In this document: piece by piece, positions 15,943-24,193 of the stretch | How the letters are laid out: each line of letters begins with the position of its first letter | Position numbering within the stretch: position 1 is the first letter of the stretch | From: an uncultured Lentisphaeraceae bacterium | GTDB taxonomy: Bacteria > Verrucomicrobiota > Kiritimatiellia > RFP12 > DVOR01 | Direction of reading: 5' to 3' | Assembly: GCA_937892925.1 (NCBI GenBank) | Contig: CALBHX010000029.1 | Coordinates: forward strand, 1-27,483 | Length of the DNA: 27,483 nt | Notes under the pieces: generated by a model | What the model saw: only the letters and a program-made list of their open reading frames with translations | Told to the model about the DNA's origin: nothing | Database searches by the model: none | Position numbers and translations under genes: made by a program

Positions 15943-18900
15943 GCGTGGAGCGCTCGGAGGGAGTGCTTTGTCTGTTGGGTGCAGACTCGATGGGAGAACT
16001 GGAGGCCGAACTTCTTCGTGTTCAGCGGTTTCTTGCACGTAGTGTGGGTGTACGTTTGATTGATGTGGTGTATACCGCCACGTGTGATGCCCGTCGTCGT
16101 ACGTGTGTGGTTGGGCTTTGGGTTAATACACTGGAGGAAATGAACCGTAAGTTGGCGTTTGCGCTTCATGCGCTGCGCAGTGGGCGAACGCGGCTTCGGG
16201 ATAAGTCTGGGATCTTTTTTACCACGCATCCCTTGGCGCTTTCAGGAGGGAAGATTGCCTTCGTGTTTCCGGGAACGGGAAGTTTTCATCTGGAGATGAT
16301 GCGCGATTTGGCGCTGACATTTGATGGCGTACGGCAGCGATTTGATGATATGGAGGAGGCATTCGCCGGTTTTTGTGATGTGGCTTCGCCCTCGGAATGG
16401 CTTTTTTCAACGGCGCCGGAACATACGTTGCCATTGAGTACTTCACAGCGGTTTCTACCGCTTTTGGCCTCGGCCTCAACCTATCTGGCGAGTAAAGTGT
16501 TTGCCGATTTCCTTAAACGTGTTGGGGTTGTGCCGGATGCTGTGTGTGGGGTTGGCTTGGGGGCGTTTTCGGCATTTCATGCCACGCATCATGATCCGAA
16601 GTTGCGACTGGTTCAAATCCTTCGTGATGCGGGGCGCATGTTATTGCGGCTTGGGGTTGAAGCTGCTACAGATTGGATACAGTTGACGGTGTCAGGTATT
16701 GCTACTAGTCGGTTACAAGAACTGGTCCAACGCGAGCCTTCGCGGGTTGTGATTGCACAGGCTCTAACGGCGGAAGACTGTGTAGTGGCCGTAGCTCCGG
16801 AAAGACAGACGGAAGTAGAAGTGGCCATTCACAACGGAGGCGGATTGTCGGTTGCGGAACCATTGCTTGCTCCGTTTAATACAGGATTTGGTTCGGTAAA
16901 AATGCGGCAGTTGCTGGAACGTTTTTTTACGAAATACGTAACGTGTGAACCTCAGGTTCCCTTTTACTCAGGGGCAACGGGAGTGCCAATGGGGCGCTCT
17001 ACATCGTCAGTAGTGAGTGGGCTGGTTGAGCAGATGATGCAGCCGTTGGACGTACGGCGTATGATTGAGACTATGTATGAGGATGGGTGTCGAATCTTTG
17101 TGGAGGTTGGTGCACGTGGATTGTTATCACCGTTGATAGAAAAAATCCTGGAGGGGAAGTCTGAGTCGGTTGCGGTCATTCCGATGCATACGCTGCATCG
17201 TTCCGGCGGGGTACAGGTTGGGCAGGCCATTGGTTTACTGGCAGCTAATGGCGTGCCGATTGATTATTCTGGTCTTCGTTTTTTTGCACATGCTAAGCGA
17301 ATTGACTTCGATGTTCCTCAGGTGGAGGAAAATGCCTCAGCGTTGTCGCTGCGCTTGTCGCGTCAATTGCCGATGGTTCGCCCAGAGTTGGTGGATACAA
17401 CACGCTTGTTGATAAGTGGGCATGAAGTTGAAGATGATACAGTCGTTACACACATTCACACCATACCCAAATCATTGCCTTCCGGTGGATTGGAGTGCCC
17501 CTTATTACGTGAGGCGCAGCTTTTGGCGCATCGTGCTAATGCGTTGGAATTGCGGTGTATATTGCGATTGGAGGATTATCCGTGGTTGAATGATTACGCC
17601 ATTGGTACCACCGGCGTGTCGTTGCGCGATCCACAGATGCGGGGTTTGACTCTTTTCTCTGTGCCTTCTGGAATTGAAGCTATGGCCGAAACGGCACATC
17701 GGTTGTTGCCAGGATTGTCTTTACGACGTGTTGAACATTTGCGGGCGCCGCGGTGGTTGTCGTTTTCTTTTGGACGATTGATCATTCGTCTTTCGGCAAC
17801 GGTAGAGACCTCGCCCGGCGGTAGTGAGCGAATTGTGCGTGTACGCTTAGGGGCGGACGCTTCGGAAGATGAGGTGGTGCATCCTGTAATGGAGGCGCAG
17901 TTCGTCTTTGGTGATTCCATTCCGGACGCGCCACCAGAAGAACTGCCCCTGCCGCCATTGGCAGCCCCCAAGCCTGTGGACTGGACGGCATGTGATATTT
18001 ACCCTGGACGATTGTTTCAGGGGCCTTCTTTGCGGAATGTTCGCCGTGTAACAGGATGGGGGTACAACGGATTGGATTATGAGGTGCGAATTCCGTCGCG
18101 GTCATCGACTGTGCGCGGGGCACGTAATCCTATTTTCTGTGCCATGCCGTTGTTGTTAGATGCGGTAGTTTCCGGTTTTCCATTGTGGCGTTCACACGAA
18201 CGGTTCCATGGTGCAATTTCTCTTCCGTTTCGTTGTCGGAGCATCTGTTATTACGCGGCATGGGTACCGGAAGGGACTCGGTTGCGGTGTGCGCTGAGAC
18301 TGGTGAATGTGACGCCGCGAACTTTTCAGGTGGATATTCGTGTAACGGATACTGCTGGGCATGCTATCTTACGCGTGGAAGGGTGGGAAGAAGTAGGTGG
18401 ACGAGCTGGGCGAGCTCTTCATGATTTTGTTATGAATCCGTCTAAATACTTTATCACGCAACCTTTGCCAGCAGCTGTTTTACCGGATCCATCGGCCGAG
18501 GTCGTGGGGGCACTTTATGTAAACACTACGCCAGATTTTTTTGTATCCAATCAAGAGTTGTGGTTAAAAGCACTGGCTGCCGCTGTTCTTACACATGCTG
18601 AACGGGAAGATTTTATACAAATGGGCGGTACGCCGTTCCGAAAGTTAGAATGGCTGCTTGGCAGAACAGCCGCCAAGGAGGCGGTACGTCGGTTATTATT
18701 GCGCGATTATAATCTCTGTGAACCTTCCGCAGATATCGCCATTTGGAAGAATTCGTTGGGTAAACCGCACCCGATTGGCGAGTGGCAGGATCAAATTGCT
18801 TCTTCGCTTGATCTTTCGATCGCGCATACAGAGGGTTTGGTGATTGGAGCTGTTGTTGCACGTGGGCATATTGGTTTAGACGTTGAATCGGTGGGGCGAG

Positions 18901-19214
18901 ATCTGTCAGAAGACTTTTTGCGAGGGGTGTTTACGTTAGAAGAGCAGGAATTGGCGACCAAAAGTGGTGATGGCCCGACGGCGATTTTGCGGTTTTGGTG
19001 TGCCAAAGAGGCCATTTCAAAAGCTCTAGGTACGGGGATACGATTCTCACCCTATGATCTGCGCATTCGGGAATCCGATCCCGCGACGGGACTGCTTTCC
19101 ATAGAGTTACTGGGGGCGTGGGCAGAAAACTTTCCACAGTTTTATGGGCAGCGTATCGTGATCAAAACGACGATCCTTTTTGAACATGTTATTGCGTGTT
19201 GTTTGTTGCCTTAA
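15939..19214 (+). CDS. Acyltransferase-dehydratase-phosphopantetheinyl transferase fusion (PKS/PUFA-synthase-like)
   Basis: A 1091-residue multidomain protein, starting by an ATGA overlap with the ketosynthase gene. Residues 1-100 resemble the KS-AT linker. Residues 104-450 have the malonyl-acyltransferase fold (FVFPGTGS, 108-115), but the GHSLGE elbow reads GVGLGA (204-209) with Gly at the Ser position, and the later His motif reads PFNTG (Asn314). Residues 540-820 are a double hot-dog dehydratase: YPWLNDYAIG has Tyr553 where the catalytic His is expected, LFQGPSL (692-698) has Gln for His, and Asp741 (PLLLDAV) is kept. Residues 895-1091 are a Sfp-type PPTase with all motifs: GRTAAKEA (908-915), GKPHP, SIAHT (960-964), GLDVE (979-983) and WCAKEAISK (1020-1028). 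No ACP (LGxDS) or ketoreductase is seen. The order recalls enediyne PKSs, which also end DH-PPTase. Confidence 0.8.
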   Translation: MSVERSEGVLCLLGADSMGELEAELLRVQRFLARSVGVRLIDVVYTATCDARRRTCVVGLWVNTLEEMNRKLAFALHALRSGRTRLRDKSGIFFTTHPLALSGGKIAFVFPGTGSFHLEMMRDLALTFDGVRQRFDDMEEAFAGFCDVASPSEWLFSTAPEHTLPLSTSQRFLPLLASASTYLASKVFADFLKRVGVVPDAVCGVGLGAFSAFHATHHDPKLRLVQILRDAGRMLLRLGVEAATDWIQLTVSGIATSRLQELVQREPSRVVIAQALTAEDCVVAVAPERQTEVEVAIHNGGGLSVAEPLLAPFNTGFGSVKMRQLLERFFTKYVTCEPQVPFYSGATGVPMGRSTSSVVSGLVEQMMQPLDVRRMIETMYEDGCRIFVEVGARGLLSPLIEKILEGKSESVAVIPMHTLHRSGGVQVGQAIGLLAANGVPIDYSGLRFFAHAKRIDFDVPQVEENASALSLRLSRQLPMVRPELVDTTRLLISGHEVEDDTVVTHIHTIPKSLPSGGLECPLLREAQLLAHRANALELRCILRLEDYPWLNDYAIGTTGVSLRDPQMRGLTLFSVPSGIEAMAETAHRLLPGLSLRRVEHLRAPRWLSFSFGRLIIRLSATVETSPGGSERIVRVRLGADASEDEVVHPVMEAQFVFGDSIPDAPPEELPLPPLAAPKPVDWTACDIYPGRLFQGPSLRNVRRVTGWGYNGLDYEVRIPSRSSTVRGARNPIFCAMPLLLDAVVSGFPLWRSHERFHGAISLPFRCRSICYYAAWVPEGTRLRCALRLVNVTPRTFQVDIRVTDTAGHAILRVEGWEEVGGRAGRALHDFVMNPSKYFITQPLPAAVLPDPSAEVVGALYVNTTPDFFVSNQELWLKALAAAVLTHAEREDFIQMGGTPFRKLEWLLGRTAAKEAVRRLLLRDYNLCEPSADIAIWKNSLGKPHPIGEWQDQIASSLDLSIAHTEGLVIGAVVARGHIGLDVESVGRDLSEDFLRGVFTLEEQELATKSGDGPTAILRFWCAKEAISKALGTGIRFSPYDLRIRESDPATGLLSIELLGAWAENFPQFYGQRIVIKTTILFEHVIACCLLP

Positions 19215-19548
19215 AATGTCCTACTGGGGATTCACACCCACATTCTTTGAAAGGGTGGCACATGTTTGATTTATGTTGATAAGACGAGGTGGTTAAAGGA
19301 TGGGGAGTTGTCATATAAGGCAACTGAATTGGAAAACGAGTGGATATTTGAACTTGTAACGAGTGAAGTTAAGGTGTCTTTTCAAGTTGTTCCATGGGTG
19401 AGATGGGGCGAACCAGGAAGGTGATAACTCGCCCTAAAATCGAGATAAAACCGCGTGGGTTTCCCATACAGTACAGGTGTGTTTAAAAGATCAATGTTAT
19501 GCTTGATGGGTAATACCCGGATGATTGTTCCAAGTAGTCTCTTTTTAC
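19215..19548. other. Intergenic region, no gene or clear terminator
   Basis: About 330 bases after the PKS-like gene. A weak CACCC/GGGTG hairpin at 19235-19257 has no T-run. Short minus-strand frames here (19382-19752) show no family features. Confidence 0.45.
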
Positions 19549-19578
19549 TTGCCGTTTTTTCCCATTTAGCGGTATAAT
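19549..19578 (+). promoter_or_regulatory. Strong promoter of the Fe-S scaffold operon
   Basis: TTGCCG (19549-19554) and a perfect TATAAT (19573-19578) lie 18 bases apart. The leader of about 25 bases holds the near-ideal Shine-Dalgarno AAGGAGG (19598-19604). Confidence 0.7.
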
Positions 19579-19608
19579 GAACGGACATTTACAACCTAAG
19601 GAGGAAAC

Positions 19609-20322
19609 ATGAGTTGTCCCTACGCGTGCTCGAGCGAAGTCGAGCAGATGACAATGGTTGCCAAAGGCGCCAAACATGCCCCGGCTCCGATTCCGGAAGA
19701 AGGTAAGTGGGTCAAGGCTTATGAGACGAAAGATATCTCTGGGCTTACCCATGGTGTAGGTTGGTGTGCGCCGCAGCAGGGTGCTTGCAAGCTGACGTTA
19801 AATGTGAAAGAGGGGGTGATTCAGGAGGCGTTGGTGGAGACCGTTGGGTGTTCTGGTATGACGCATTCTGCAGCCATGGCGGCGGAGATCCTTCCTGGCA
19901 AGACCATCCAGGAAGCATTGAACACTGACTTAGTGTGTGATGCCATCAATACGGCTATGCGTGAGCTCTATTTGCAGATTGTTTACGGGCGTACGCAAAG
20001 CGCATTTTCTGAGGGTGGTTTGCCGATTGGCGCTGGGTTGGAAGACCTGGGTAAGGGACTTCGCTCACAAGTGGGTACGATGTATTCCACTAAGCAGAAA
20101 GGCGTTCGTTATCTCGAGATGGCCGAAGGGTATGTGAAGAAGATTTTTCTTGACAAGAATAACGAGGTCTGCGGTTATGAGTTTGTTCACATGGGCAAGT
20201 TCATGGAAGCCGTTAAGAAGGGACAGGATGCGAACGAAGCGCTTAAAGCCTGTACCGGCACCTACGGCCGTGTGACCGAGGAGCAGGGTGCCGTGAAATC
20301 CATTGATCCCCGTCACGAGTAA
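19609..20322 (+). CDS. NifU/IscU-like iron-sulfur cluster scaffold protein
   Basis: A 237-residue protein related to the NifU N-terminal (IscU) scaffold family, which assembles Fe-S clusters on conserved cysteines. Cys60 in QQGACKLTL and Cys81 in VGCSGMTHSAAM match the first two scaffold cysteines; Cys53 and Cys110 are further candidates, while the usual third Cys is not obvious. An extra N-terminal CPYAC (3-7) could also bind metal. After residue 130 it has a longer C-terminal part than IscU, with SEGGLPIGAGLEDLGKGLRS and a charged end. It is followed after 13 bases by the GGGtGRT protein, its usual genomic partner. A very good ribosome binding site suggests high expression. The cluster type and client are unknown. 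Confidence 0.82.
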   Translation: MSCPYACSSEVEQMTMVAKGAKHAPAPIPEEGKWVKAYETKDISGLTHGVGWCAPQQGACKLTLNVKEGVIQEALVETVGCSGMTHSAAMAAEILPGKTIQEALNTDLVCDAINTAMRELYLQIVYGRTQSAFSEGGLPIGAGLEDLGKGLRSQVGTMYSTKQKGVRYLEMAEGYVKKIFLDKNNEVCGYEFVHMGKFMEAVKKGQDANEALKACTGTYGRVTEEQGAVKSIDPRHE

Positions 20323-20335
20323 GGAGGAGCACGTC

Positions 20336-21334
20336 ATGGCACTGTTTGAATCATACGAGCGTCGTGTTAACCAGATTTTGCCCGTCCTTGCAAAATACGG
20401 TATTACGTCTATTGAAGAATGTCGTGAAATCTGTAAGGCAAAGGGTTTTGATCCTTACGAAATCACCGAGAATATCCAGAAAATCTGCTTTGAGAATGCA
20501 AAGTGGGCTTATACTGTGGGTGCGGCTATTGCCATCAAGAAGGGGTGCACAAAGGCTGCTGATGCTGCAGAGGCGATTGGTGAGGGGTTGCAGGCGTTTT
20601 GCATCCCTGGGTCGGTTGCGGATGATCGTAAGGTTGGGTTGGGACATGGCAATCTTGGGGCTATGTTGCTGCGTGAGGAAACGAAGTGTTTCTGCTTCCT
20701 TGCGGGACATGAATCCTTTGCCGCTGCTGAAGGTGCAATTGGTATTGCAATGAAGGCGAATAAGGTTCGTAAAGAGCCGTTACGTGTTTGCCTTAACGGT
20801 CTTGGTAAAGATGCTGCCTATATTATCAGTCGTATTAACGGTTTCACGTTTGTGGAGACGGAGTTCGATTACTTTACCGGCAAGTTGAACATCATTAAGG
20901 AAATTCCTTTCTCCGATGGCCCTCGCGCGAAAGTGCGTTGCTATGGTGCGGATGATGTTCGTGAAGGCGTGGCGATCATGTGGCAGGAGGGTGTGGATGT
21001 TTCCATCACCGGGAATTCGACCAATCCTACGCGTTTCCAACATCCGGTTGCTGGAACATATAAGAAAGAGTGTGTTTTAGCGGGTAAAAAGTATTTCTCC
21101 GTGGCCTCTGGTGGTGGTACCGGACGTACGCTTCACCCCGATAACATGGCTGCCGGACCAGCCTCCTATGGAATGACGGACACGATGGGGCGGATGCACT
21201 CAGATGCGCAGTTTGCAGGTTCTTCTTCCGTGCCTGCGCACGTGGAAATGATGGGCTTGATCGGCATGGGTAACAACCCGATGGTAGGGGCAACGGTCGC
21301 CGTTGCTGTTGCTGTCGAAGAGGCATTCAAGTAA
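20336..21334 (+). CDS. GGGtGRT family protein
   Basis: A 332-residue protein named for its motif GGGTGRT (259-265, in SVASGGGTGRTLHPDN). To my knowledge the family is annotated only by this motif and has no assigned biochemical function. Other features are a helical N terminus (1-60), glycine-rich VGLGHGNLGAMLL (100-112), FLAGHESFAAAEGAIGIAMKA (121-141), LNGLGKDAAYI, ITGNSTNPTRFQHP (224-237) and GLIGMGNNPMVGATVAVAVAVEEA at the end. About nine cysteines are spread along it. There is no signal peptide. The start at 20336 follows AAGGAGG by 8 bases and lies 13 bases after the scaffold protein stop, so the two are made together and probably work together, perhaps as scaffold and Fe-S client. Confidence 0.85.
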   Translation: MALFESYERRVNQILPVLAKYGITSIEECREICKAKGFDPYEITENIQKICFENAKWAYTVGAAIAIKKGCTKAADAAEAIGEGLQAFCIPGSVADDRKVGLGHGNLGAMLLREETKCFCFLAGHESFAAAEGAIGIAMKANKVRKEPLRVCLNGLGKDAAYIISRINGFTFVETEFDYFTGKLNIIKEIPFSDGPRAKVRCYGADDVREGVAIMWQEGVDVSITGNSTNPTRFQHPVAGTYKKECVLAGKKYFSVASGGGTGRTLHPDNMAAGPASYGMTDTMGRMHSDAQFAGSSSVPAHVEMMGLIGMGNNPMVGATVAVAVAVEEAFK

Positions 21335-21363
21335 CCGTTTAGCAAATTACAACAGCATAAGAC

Positions 21364-21408
21364 AAACAGGCAGCCGCTGGATGCGAGGCGGCTGCCTGTT
21401 TTTATTTA
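21364..21408 (+). terminator. Strong Rho-independent terminator
   Basis: AAACAGGCAGCCGC (21364-21377) pairs perfectly with GCGGCTGCCTGTTT (21388-21401) across a 10-base loop and runs into a T-rich tail. It closes the scaffold/GGGtGRT operon. Confidence 0.92.
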
Positions 21409-21788
21409 TAGTGGCTAGAGTTCATATGTGATAGGAACCGTGGGAGAAAATCCGGATGTTTGTACAACTCCTTTACGATGTTGATCGGCGTAATTTCATG
21501 TTTTAATATCTTTTTATTGAAATGAGATGTGATTTAGCGGGAAAATAAGAGATTCTAACCGGCTTAGTCATTTACTTACAAAAGGACTTTTTAACTAATG
21601 CCGACTGTTAACGGTATCTTATTTTCCTAGAATTGGGAATGGGTGTCTAACTTAAATTTTTATTTCTTTGAAGACGAATGGGTGTTTTGTTTTTCTTTCT
21701 CAAGCAATATGTTGGAATACTGCTTAGTTCGTTGTAATTCTGTTGTCGTTTTTCTGACGGTTGGGATTCTGTCTAACAGGGTGAAATA
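21409..21788. other. Intergenic region, no gene seen
   Basis: About 380 AT-rich bases between the terminator and the icd promoter. The short frame starting at 21643 shows no family features and runs into the icd start region. Confidence 0.5.
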
Positions 21789-21797
21789 TGGTATACT
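21789..21797 (+). promoter_or_regulatory. Extended -10 promoter of icd
   Basis: TGGTATACT (21789-21797) is an extended -10 element. No clear -35 is seen at 17-18 bases. The leader would be about 32 bases, with GGAG at 21824-21827. Confidence 0.5.
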
Positions 21798-21835
21798 AAA
21801 CGAGTTTTTATTCTTTTCATATTGGAGTGTTGCGC

Positions 21836-23104
21836 ATGGCCTACCAGAAAATTCAGGTTCCTTCGTTTGGTGAAAAAATAACGTTGGGTATGGATGGCAA
21901 GTTAAACGTTCCGAATTGCCCGATTATTCCTTTTGTGGAGGGGGATGGTACGGGGCCAGATTTGACGGCAGCAGCCATGACGGTTTGGAATGCCGCCGTG
22001 CGTGCAGCTTACGGTGAGAGTCGGAAAATCGCGTGGATGGAAGTGTTTGCTGGAGAAAAGGCGAATGCGGTATATGGGGAAAATACGTGGCTCCCGGAGG
22101 AGACGGTGGAGGCATGCCGCGATTGTCTGGTTTCCATTAAAGGTCCTTTGACTACACCAGTTGGAGGGGGAATTCGTTCCATTAACGTGGCTATGCGTCA
22201 ACAGCTCGATCTTTACGTTTGTCTGCGTCCGGTGCGTTGGTTCCGAGGGGTTCCTTCTCCGGTGTTGCATCCGGAGTTGACGGACATGGTGGTGTTTCGT
22301 GAGAATACGGAAGATATTTACGCAGGTATTGAGTGGATGTGTGGTACGCCGGAAGTTCAGAAGGTTATTGACTTTCTGATTCGCGAGATGGGAGTTAAGA
22401 AAATTCGTTTTCCAGAAACATCGTCTATTGGGATCAAGCCGGTTTCTCGAGAGGGGACAGAGCGTTTAGTGCGTGCGGCGTTGAATTATGCTGTGACGAA
22501 TGATCGTAAGTCTGTAACGATTGTTCATAAAGGAAATATTCAGAAGTTTACGGAAGGAGCTTTTCGGGATTGGGGATATGAACTGGCGAAGCGCGAGTTT
22601 GGTGCTAAAGAGATAGGGGCGGGGCCGTGGCTGCAGTTTAGAAATCCACATACAGGGCGTGAAATTGTTGTTAAGGATTGTATCTGTGATGCATTCTTGC
22701 AACAAATCTTGACGCGACCGGCAGAGTATGATGTGATCGCTACATTGAACTTGAATGGTGATTATGTATCAGATGCGCTGGCGGCCTGTGTAGGTGGAAT
22801 TGGAATTGCGCCAGGAGCAAACATTAACTATGCCACTGGGGTTGCCGTTTTCGAGGCCACCCATGGCACGGCGCCGAAGTATGCTGGGCTTGATAAGGTA
22901 AATCCCGGTTCACTAATTCTTTCGGGGGAAATGATGTTGCGTTATATGGGTTGGACGGAGGCCGCCGATCACATTGTGAATGCGATGGACAAAGTGATCG
23001 CGGCTAAGACGGTAACTTATGACTTTGCGCGGTTGATGGAAGGTGCACAAGAGGTGAAGTGTTCAGAATTCGGTCAGGCGCTTGCTGCTGCCATGCGGCG
23101 ATAA
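21836..23104 (+). CDS. icd: NADP-dependent isocitrate dehydrogenase
   Basis: A 422-residue enzyme of the E. coli Icd type, oxidatively decarboxylating isocitrate to 2-oxoglutarate in the TCA pathway. Substrate residues lie in GGGIRSINVAMRQ; Ser115 matches the Ser phosphorylated by AceK in E. coli. LDLYVCLRPVRWF and FRENTEDIYAGIEW are also near-identical in kind. NADP use is supported by HGTAPKYAG (the Lys-Tyr pair) and by Tyr and Arg in TVTYDFARLMEGA, equivalent to E. coli Tyr391 and Arg395. The ATG at 21836 has GGAG 8 bases upstream. It heads a tightly packed gene run; rmuC starts 12 bases after its stop. Confidence 0.95.
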   Translation: MAYQKIQVPSFGEKITLGMDGKLNVPNCPIIPFVEGDGTGPDLTAAAMTVWNAAVRAAYGESRKIAWMEVFAGEKANAVYGENTWLPEETVEACRDCLVSIKGPLTTPVGGGIRSINVAMRQQLDLYVCLRPVRWFRGVPSPVLHPELTDMVVFRENTEDIYAGIEWMCGTPEVQKVIDFLIREMGVKKIRFPETSSIGIKPVSREGTERLVRAALNYAVTNDRKSVTIVHKGNIQKFTEGAFRDWGYELAKREFGAKEIGAGPWLQFRNPHTGREIVVKDCICDAFLQQILTRPAEYDVIATLNLNGDYVSDALAACVGGIGIAPGANINYATGVAVFEATHGTAPKYAGLDKVNPGSLILSGEMMLRYMGWTEAADHIVNAMDKVIAAKTVTYDFARLMEGAQEVKCSEFGQALAAAMRR

Positions 23105-23116
23105 TGTTGCTGAGTG

Positions 23117-24193
23117 ATGGAGATGGTATTGCTCATGGTTTGTGGGCTGTGCACCCTTCTTTTGGGGGGTGTATGTGTGTTACTTCTCCTACTGCTTCGC
23201 CGTTCAATATCGAAAGATTGTTCTAACGCAGTGCCGTCAGAAGTTTTGGTCGCAATGGAGCATCGGTTGAGTGAGCAAATGAGCGTTCGTCTTTCAGCTT
23301 TAGAGTTAAAAGAAGATGCGCTTGCTCGTGCACAACGTTCAGAATTGGATGGCGTATTAAGCCGTCGGTTTACTGAACAGTCAAATGTGTTGCAGGAACA
23401 TTTGCGAGATGTGCGGGATAAAATGCAGCAGGTCGGAACGTTAAATGAGATTTTTACTCGATTGGATATGGGTGTTTCTCGCTTCAATACGCTGCTATCA
23501 AATGTCAAAACACGTGGTACATGGGGGGAAGTGCAACTTCGAAAGTTATTGGAAGATTTACTGGCTCCGGGGCAGTTTGCGCAGAATGTTAAGCCCAATC
23601 CGCGAAGTAGTAAGATCGTTGAGTTTGCTTTAATGTTGCCAGGGCGAGAGGAGGGACATCCGGTTTGGGTTCCAATTGATTCCAAATTCCCGATGGAGGA
23701 TTATGAACGGCTGCGGCAAGCCGAGAATGAGGTAATTGAAGAGACCGCACGCCGGGCATTAATTGAGCGGCTGAAGCTTTTTGCCACACAGGTGGCACAG
23801 TACATTACGCCACCCTACACGACAGATTTTGCGATTCTTTTTTTGCCAACGGAGGGGTTATATCTGGAGGCATCTCGAGATCTTTCATTATTGACTGATT
23901 TACAGAAAAAACATATTTTGTTGACAGGTCCACAGACGTTGGCGGCGTTTCTGAATGCCTTGCAGATGGGATTTCGAACCCTTTCGGTACAAAAGCAGGC
24001 TGCAAAAGCTTGGAATCTGCTTGTCAAAACACGTCGATTATTGGGTGACTTTGTAGAACACTGTAATTCGGTTGAAAAGCGTCTGGATGAAGCGCATTTG
24101 GCGCTTGGACAGGCGCGCGGACGTATTGAACAATTGAGCCGGGTTTTGCGAGCTGTAACGCTCCCGGAAGAGGAGACTCCCAAACATGCGTAA
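23117..24193 (+). CDS. rmuC: RmuC-family DNA recombination protein
   Basis: A 358-residue RmuC protein. It has an N-terminal membrane span (about 3-27, a run of Leu, Val and Cys), a helical coiled-coil stretch (about 35-110) and the RmuC domain after it: NVKTRGTWGEVQLRKLLEDLLAPGQF, then VWVPIDSKFPMEDYERL and AILFLPTEGLYLEA. RmuC proteins have a predicted nuclease-like fold and limit inversions between short inverted repeats in E. coli. There is no strong ribosome binding site; GTG at 23114 or ATG at 23123 are alternative starts. The end overlaps the methylase gene by 8 bases. Confidence 0.88.
   Translation: MEMVLLMVCGLCTLLLGGVCVLLLLLLRRSISKDCSNAVPSEVLVAMEHRLSEQMSVRLSALELKEDALARAQRSELDGVLSRRFTEQSNVLQEHLRDVRDKMQQVGTLNEIFTRLDMGVSRFNTLLSNVKTRGTWGEVQLRKLLEDLLAPGQFAQNVKPNPRSSKIVEFALMLPGREEGHPVWVPIDSKFPMEDYERLRQAENEVIEETARRALIERLKLFATQVAQYITPPYTTDFAILFLPTEGLYLEASRDLSLLTDLQKKHILLTGPQTLAAFLNALQMGFRTLSVQKQAAKAWNLLVKTRRLLGDFVEHCNSVEKRLDEAHLALGQARGRIEQLSRVLRAVTLPEEETPKHA

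Noticed and set aside
14548..19214. Horizontal transfer of the PKS-like pair
   Set aside because: No integrase, repeats or tRNA next to it, and codon use by eye resembles the neighbours; not supported.
19235..19257. CACCC/GGGTG hairpin after the PKS-like gene as a terminator
   Set aside because: Only five pairs, an 13-base loop and no T-tract.
23074..23685. A 203-codon minus-strand frame opposite rmuC
   Set aside because: Shadow of rmuC; Ser/Arg/Cys-rich with no domain.
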